Part shown: positions 60,912-64,000 of the stretch, piece after piece
How positions within the stretch are numbered: position 1 is the stretch's first letter
How the letters are laid out: every line of letters begins with the position of its first letter
Origin: a virus
DNA: 64,000 nucleotides
Reading direction: 5' to 3' (one strand)
Virus record (IMG/VR): IMGVR_UViG_3300044635_000318
Location: 1 to 64,000 of that record
Program-made: the position numbers and the translations under genes
Notes under the pieces: generated by a model
Told to the model about the DNA's origin: nothing
Databases searched by the model: none
Seen by the model: only the letters and a program-made list of their open reading frames with translations

Positions 60912-61425
60912 CCGGTTTGATATCTATGTACTTTTCCCAAGTACGTTGATTAACCCAAGTGCTGAGCATTTGCATAAAGAATAGATTATTAGACTGCTTT
61001 CTAATCTCTAATTCATTCTTTAACGCTTCTACTGCCTGACGATGAACAGCCATATTACCCTTAATATGAGCAAGATACTTCTTCTTCGCAGGAGCATTGT
61101 TCAAAGAGTCTGCATCCTTACTTCTTAATACTCTAACTTCCCTGTTATTCCCAGTTACTTTTAGAGGAAAATAGGAGAGTAGTTCAGCCCACATTTGGTC
61201 GTCAGGGATTCGATTGTGATTAACGAACTTATCCCTAACAATGTGAGATTCTAAACTCTCTCCTATTTTTATTAAGCCTTTGGTTTGCAGCTCTTCTAAC
61301 TCAACATTTAAATTTAACTCAACTATTACTTCGTAATACTTATTACTAACTAAGTACAAATATAAGAAATCATTTGCAGATATCCCAAATTCTTTAAGAG
61401 TTTCTGTAGAGATTTCTACAATCAT
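60874..61425 (-). CDS. Replication accessory protein of unknown function, possibly helicase loader
   Basis: 183 residues. The N-terminal half is helical with a winged-helix-like pattern; the middle has KKKYLAHIKGNM and a long helix; the C-terminal end reads WVNQRTWEKYIDIK. It overlaps the helicase start by 38 bases, the layout seen when a loader or adapter is made with its helicase. The loader role is inferred from position only. Confidence 0.6.
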   Translation of the reverse strand: MIVEISTETLKEFGISANDFLYLYLVSNKYYEVIVELNLNVELEELQTKGLIKIGESLESHIVRDKFVNHNRIPDDQMWAELLSYFPLKVTGNNREVRVLRSKDADSLNNAPAKKKYLAHIKGNMAVHRQAVEALKNELEIRKQSNNLFFMQMLSTWVNQRTWEKYIDIKPDVTATTRVTRQL

Positions 61426-61442
61426 TGAGTTAACTATTAAGA

Positions 61443-61691
61443 TTATTTAAACACAATAGTCACATCCACATTGTGAATACTGAATGAAATTTGCTTAACT
61501 TCTTCATTCTGAACAATTTTAGGATCAGTTTTAAAGACTTTAAGTAGTCTAGCTTTTTGATAGATAGACTCTTTAGATCTCCCAAGTTTGCTAGCAATTT
61601 CTTCAACATTGCAATGTCCGTAGTTCTTTCGAATGTACTCTACATCAGCATCTGTATACCGGATAAGAGCTTTTTGTTTTACTTTTCCCAT
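61443..61691 (-). CDS. Small Myb/HTH-like DNA-binding protein
   Basis: 82 residues. RYTDADVEYIRKNYGHCNVEEIASKLGRSKESIYQKARLL (10-49) follows the Myb/SANT- or GcrA-like helix-turn-helix pattern in which NYG...IA..LGRS..S...KA..L is typical of phage regulators. The C-terminal 25 residues are beta-like. It overlaps the SF2 helicase stop by 13 bases. It could be a transcription regulator. Confidence 0.7.
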   Translation of the reverse strand: MGKVKQKALIRYTDADVEYIRKNYGHCNVEEIASKLGRSKESIYQKARLLKVFKTDPKIVQNEEVKQISFSIHNVDVTIVFK

Positions 61692-62842
61692 CTTACGTTT
61701 GATAGAGGTTTAACTGCATTATTTAACCATTTCTCTTCTTGAGAATCTTCGACATACAAGATGTAAATCTTCCCGATTTTATCTTCTTGAAGTCTCAACA
61801 ATCTCCCTACCCTTTGAATCATAGGGAGAGACTTACTATCCAATCCAGCAATAATCCCAATAGATGCATCAGGGACATTAAACCCTTGATTTAATGCTTT
61901 TGTACTACAGAGAATCTTATTGTTATTGGATAGAAAATCATTCAGAATAAGCTCTCGTCTTTTCTTAGTCAACCCAGAATGATAGACAAGAGCATTAAGC
62001 TCATACCCCATACTGTTAGTAAATGCATTACTCCCAGTAAAGATTAGAACTTTCTCATCTTCAAGCTCAGATACAATATCCTTTGCTTTTTCGATTTTAG
62101 CTGTACTATGCTGGATAACAAGCTTACGCTCTCTGATAGCATCAAAGAACATCTTAGCTCCTGCTTTATCCCCATTGATAGCCCCACTAAGAATCAATTT
62201 AGCATCCTCAAAAGAGTTGAATCCCCCGATACGATACTTAGCTTGAACAAACTTATTGTTTGCCTTCTTGTAAGCAATCTTATCTGCAGCATTCAATTGA
62301 ACTGGGATACAGATAATTTCATAAGGACTAACCAACCCTAGAGTAACACATTCATCTAAGCTCAAGTGATACCTAACTGGGGCAAGCTTATGAAGATAGA
62401 GTCTGTATTCTTCTTCTTCAGGGATAGTAGCAGTCATACAGAGTAACTTATCAAACGTATTGTTCTCAAAGAATCTTCTGTAGATTGAGCTCAACCCAAG
62501 ATGTACTTCATCACAAACTGCAATATCATAGTGTTCATTAGTGAGCTTATGAGCTGACTGATAGCACACAATATCTGTTTGAGATAATACAGATTCATAA
62601 CCCCACTTCTTAAATTCCTCAGCAAACTGATCTTGAAGCTGTGTGGTAGGGACTAACAGAATAGCTTTTTGATTCTCTTTCAGAAGTTTCCCAATAGCTA
62701 ATACTGCACATCTAGATTTCCCAAATCCTGTTCCTGCAATGATAGAGCCTACATATCCATGTTTAGCCCAAGCATTCAATGCTTTACGTTGTTCAGCATC
62801 TTTTACTTCATTCACCGTCATAGTCATATTCAAGGTCTGCAT
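61679..62842 (-). CDS. SF2 DNA helicase (DEAD/H-like)
   Basis: 387 residues. Walker A AGTGFGKS (36-43), LLVPTTQLQDQF (motif Ia), DEVH (111-114), TAT (137-139), LIFTGS, SSTKALNQGF-like motif V (as STKALNQGFNVPDA) and QRVGRLLR (motif VI) give a complete SF2 helicase. It resembles the UvsW-like/SNF2-type helicases that remodel forks or recombination intermediates. ATG codons at residues 6 and 8 are alternative starts with less overlap on the upstream gene (35 bases from the first). Confidence 0.9.
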   Translation of the reverse strand: MQTLNMTMTVNEVKDAEQRKALNAWAKHGYVGSIIAGTGFGKSRCAVLAIGKLLKENQKAILLVPTTQLQDQFAEEFKKWGYESVLSQTDIVCYQSAHKLTNEHYDIAVCDEVHLGLSSIYRRFFENNTFDKLLCMTATIPEEEEYRLYLHKLAPVRYHLSLDECVTLGLVSPYEIICIPVQLNAADKIAYKKANNKFVQAKYRIGGFNSFEDAKLILSGAINGDKAGAKMFFDAIRERKLVIQHSTAKIEKAKDIVSELEDEKVLIFTGSNAFTNSMGYELNALVYHSGLTKKRRELILNDFLSNNNKILCSTKALNQGFNVPDASIGIIAGLDSKSLPMIQRVGRLLRLQEDKIGKIYILYVEDSQEEKWLNNAVKPLSNVRWEK

Positions 62843-63029
62843 AATGTTCGTAAATTTTCTCTAGTAATCTTTCAATAGTCCCTGTACTCAATAAATCGTA
62901 CAGGTCTGCTCCTTTGTGATAAACTCCCTCAATTACTGGGTAAGCCAGTTCATCCCCAGTAGTGTGTTCAAAGTAATACTCTACAGTGAACGTGATCTCA
63001 GAAAGATCGATATCCAGTATAAGTGTCAT
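62808..63029 (-). CDS. Small acidic protein of unknown function
   Basis: 73 residues, acidic (ends YADLEYDYDGE), mixed beta then helical. It overlaps the DnaA-like gene by 32 bases and the helicase start by 35. Acidic small proteins in phage early operons sometimes mimic DNA to block host enzymes, but nothing here proves that. Confidence 0.55.
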   Translation of the reverse strand: MTLILDIDLSEITFTVEYYFEHTTGDELAYPVIEGVYHKGADLYDLLSTGTIERLLEKIYEHYADLEYDYDGE

Positions 63030-63396
63030 TGATTATGGTTTTTAGGTTTGTTTCAGCTTCTTCAAGTCGTTTCCTAAAATGTTTGTCTACAGCTAATAGA
63101 TCTTTAGCTGTATTTCTAGAGTGAATCCCACTAGTACGATGTCTTTTGAGATGTCTACTTAATTCATCCATAGAAATCTCAGTGTACTTATACCCTAAGA
63201 AAAAGAAACAGTGCCTGGCTTCAGACACTGTTCTTAATCTAGTTGGGGAAATCATCTCACTAACTCTAACCTCAAATGCGTCAGATACACATTCGGATAA
63301 GTTCTTAAGTAGCTTACTACTTTGTCCTTGAGCTCTCCAATATGTAATCTCTTTTGCTTCTTGAGGTATTCCTGGAAATACCCAATAGTTCATCAT
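62998..63396 (-). CDS. DnaA domain IV-like HTH protein
   Basis: 132 residues. SPTRLRTVSEARHCFFFLGYKYTEISMDELSRHLKRHRTSGIHSRNTAKDL (about 51-101) follows the DnaA C-terminal DNA-binding pattern (R-x-x-x-V-x-x-A-R...yl...T..S...ig..lg.R.Hst..ha). There is no AAA+ domain. It may bind the phage origin or regulate transcription. crAss-like phages carry such a DnaA-like HTH protein. It overlaps the MazG gene by 4 bases. Confidence 0.7.
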   Translation of the reverse strand: MMNYWVFPGIPQEAKEITYWRAQGQSSKLLKNLSECVSDAFEVRVSEMISPTRLRTVSEARHCFFFLGYKYTEISMDELSRHLKRHRTSGIHSRNTAKDLLAVDKHFRKRLEEAETNLKTIINDTYTGYRSF

Positions 63397-63695
63397 TCTT
63401 TGATAAATACTCCGTTAACTGTTACTCCTTTGCGATTAGAGATCTCAGCATAAGCTGATTCTAGACACTGGACAGGGTCAATCCCTAGTTGCTCACTTAA
63501 GATAATAAGTGTAACTAGAACATCCCCCATCCCATCAACGATAGCTTCTTTGTTGTTTTTAGCTACCCCTGATGCAAGTTCCCCAACTTCTTCAATAACC
63601 TTTAGAAACTGCTTATTAGCATTCTCAGGTTTCATCAAATTACGCTCAGTTCCCCAAGAAATAACTTCATGTTGTAAGTGTTCAAACGTTTTCAT
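63393..63695 (-). CDS. MazG-like nucleotide pyrophosphohydrolase
   Basis: 100 residues, one MazG domain. E35-E36-x-x-E39 and D54-x-x-x-D58 form the EExxE...D..xD metal-binding set. Enzymes of this type hydrolyse NTPs, dNTPs or the alarmone (p)ppGpp to monophosphates. It overlaps ThyX by 4 bases, so it would fit nucleotide-pool control alongside thymidylate synthesis and uracil removal. Confidence 0.85.
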   Translation of the reverse strand: MKTFEHLQHEVISWGTERNLMKPENANKQFLKVIEEVGELASGVAKNNKEAIVDGMGDVLVTLIILSEQLGIDPVQCLESAYAEISNRKGVTVNGVFIKE

Positions 63696-64000
63696 GTGTT
63701 AGGTTTTAAAGATTCTAATGCTTTTGCAATCACAGGGAGCTCAGCGTAAAACAATTTCTTGACTTCTTTAGCTAATTCTTGCATCTCTAATTGAGCATGC
63801 CCATCAGTACGAATATCAATGAAATGAATCCAGCTTCTTACACTCCCAGTCATTCTAATTACAGTCTTAGTAGCCATAGGGAGAATCATTCTAGCTGTTT
63901 CTCTAGCTACTCCTCCTTCTAATAAAGTGTTGTACAGGTCTTTGGTTTGATTAAGATGAATCTCCACCAATTCATACAAGTACGCTTCTTTAGAACTAAT
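63692..64000 (-). CDS. thyX: Flavin-dependent thymidylate synthase, C-terminal part (cut by window end)
   Basis: The frame is open to base 64000; the TTG codon at 63979 is not a true start. The visible part has LYELVEIHLNQTKDLYNTLL, GGVARETARMILP and RSWIHFIDIRTDGHAQLEMQELA, the conserved C-terminal sequence of ThyX. ThyX makes dTMP from dUMP using FAD and a folate. The catalytic RHRxxS motif lies outside the window. It overlaps MazG by 4 bases and is the first visible gene of the minus-strand operon. Confidence 0.9.
   Translation of the reverse strand: MSSKEAYLYELVEIHLNQTKDLYNTLLEGGVARETARMILPMATKTVIRMTGSVRSWIHFIDIRTDGHAQLEMQELAKEVKKLFYAELPVIAKALESLKPNT

Noticed and set aside
1-64000. tRNA, rRNA, CRISPR array or insertion sequence
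   Set aside because: No cloverleaf-like segments, spaced short repeats or transposase motifs were seen, and gaps between genes are too short for most of these.

Overview
The window is a continuous piece of a double-stranded DNA tailed phage that looks like a crAss-like phage (Crassvirales), so a Bacteroidota host is likely. The main reasons are: a block from the portal C-terminus through scaffold, major capsid protein and ring/adaptor-like proteins; three giant co-linear ORFs, one carrying the DxDxD signature of the crAss-like virion RNA polymerase and one a PD-(D/E)XK nuclease; and an opposed replication block with UDG, 5'-3' exonuclease, rIIA/rIIB-like proteins, primase, SSB-like protein, RecA-like ATPase, DnaB-like helicase, SF2 helicase, DnaA-like HTH protein, MazG and ThyX. 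The DNA is AT-rich, uses the standard code, is almost fully coding, and most starts follow A/T-rich leaders rather than strong Shine-Dalgarno sites. I saw no tRNA, rRNA, CRISPR array or insertion sequence. No gap between genes reaches 300 bases.

Plus strand, 1-49.7 kb (virion module). 1-7.5 kb: portal end, a lysozyme-like virion protein, acidic scaffold, capsid protein closed by a strong terminator, and early morphogenesis proteins ending at a second terminator. 7.6-16.2 kb: Cys-rich proteins, a small fibre, a calcineurin-like phosphoesterase, ring/adaptor proteins, a DUF6321-like protein, a 56-residue holin candidate and a basic cargo-like protein. 16.2-21.7 kb: a 1455-residue fibre with a long array of YadA-head-like repeats of unlike base composition, plus a receptor-binding-like protein and two small proteins. 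21.8-31.9 kb: a large tail/muzzle-like protein and two cargo-like proteins. 31.9-49.7 kb: three giant proteins, 1810, 2555 and 1567 residues long, probably packaged in the virion and injected.

Minus strand, 64-49.75 kb (replication and takeover). Genes overlap or nearly touch and run from ThyX (cut by the window edge) to uracil-DNA glycosylase. A bidirectional terminator at about 49.72 kb separates the two convergent modules. Two further minus-strand terminators divide the replication module.

The most interesting content is in the probable injected cargo. A circularly permuted YpsA/SLOG nucleotide-binding domain sits in the 1810-residue protein, bracketed by near-identical linker repeats. 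A second, diverged SLOG-like region sits in the RNA polymerase polypeptide, and a nuclease domain sits in the next protein. A short KYQ-type peptide recurs in three otherwise unrelated proteins and could mark cargo or a processing site. Functional names rest on motif recognition by eye; no database search was run.
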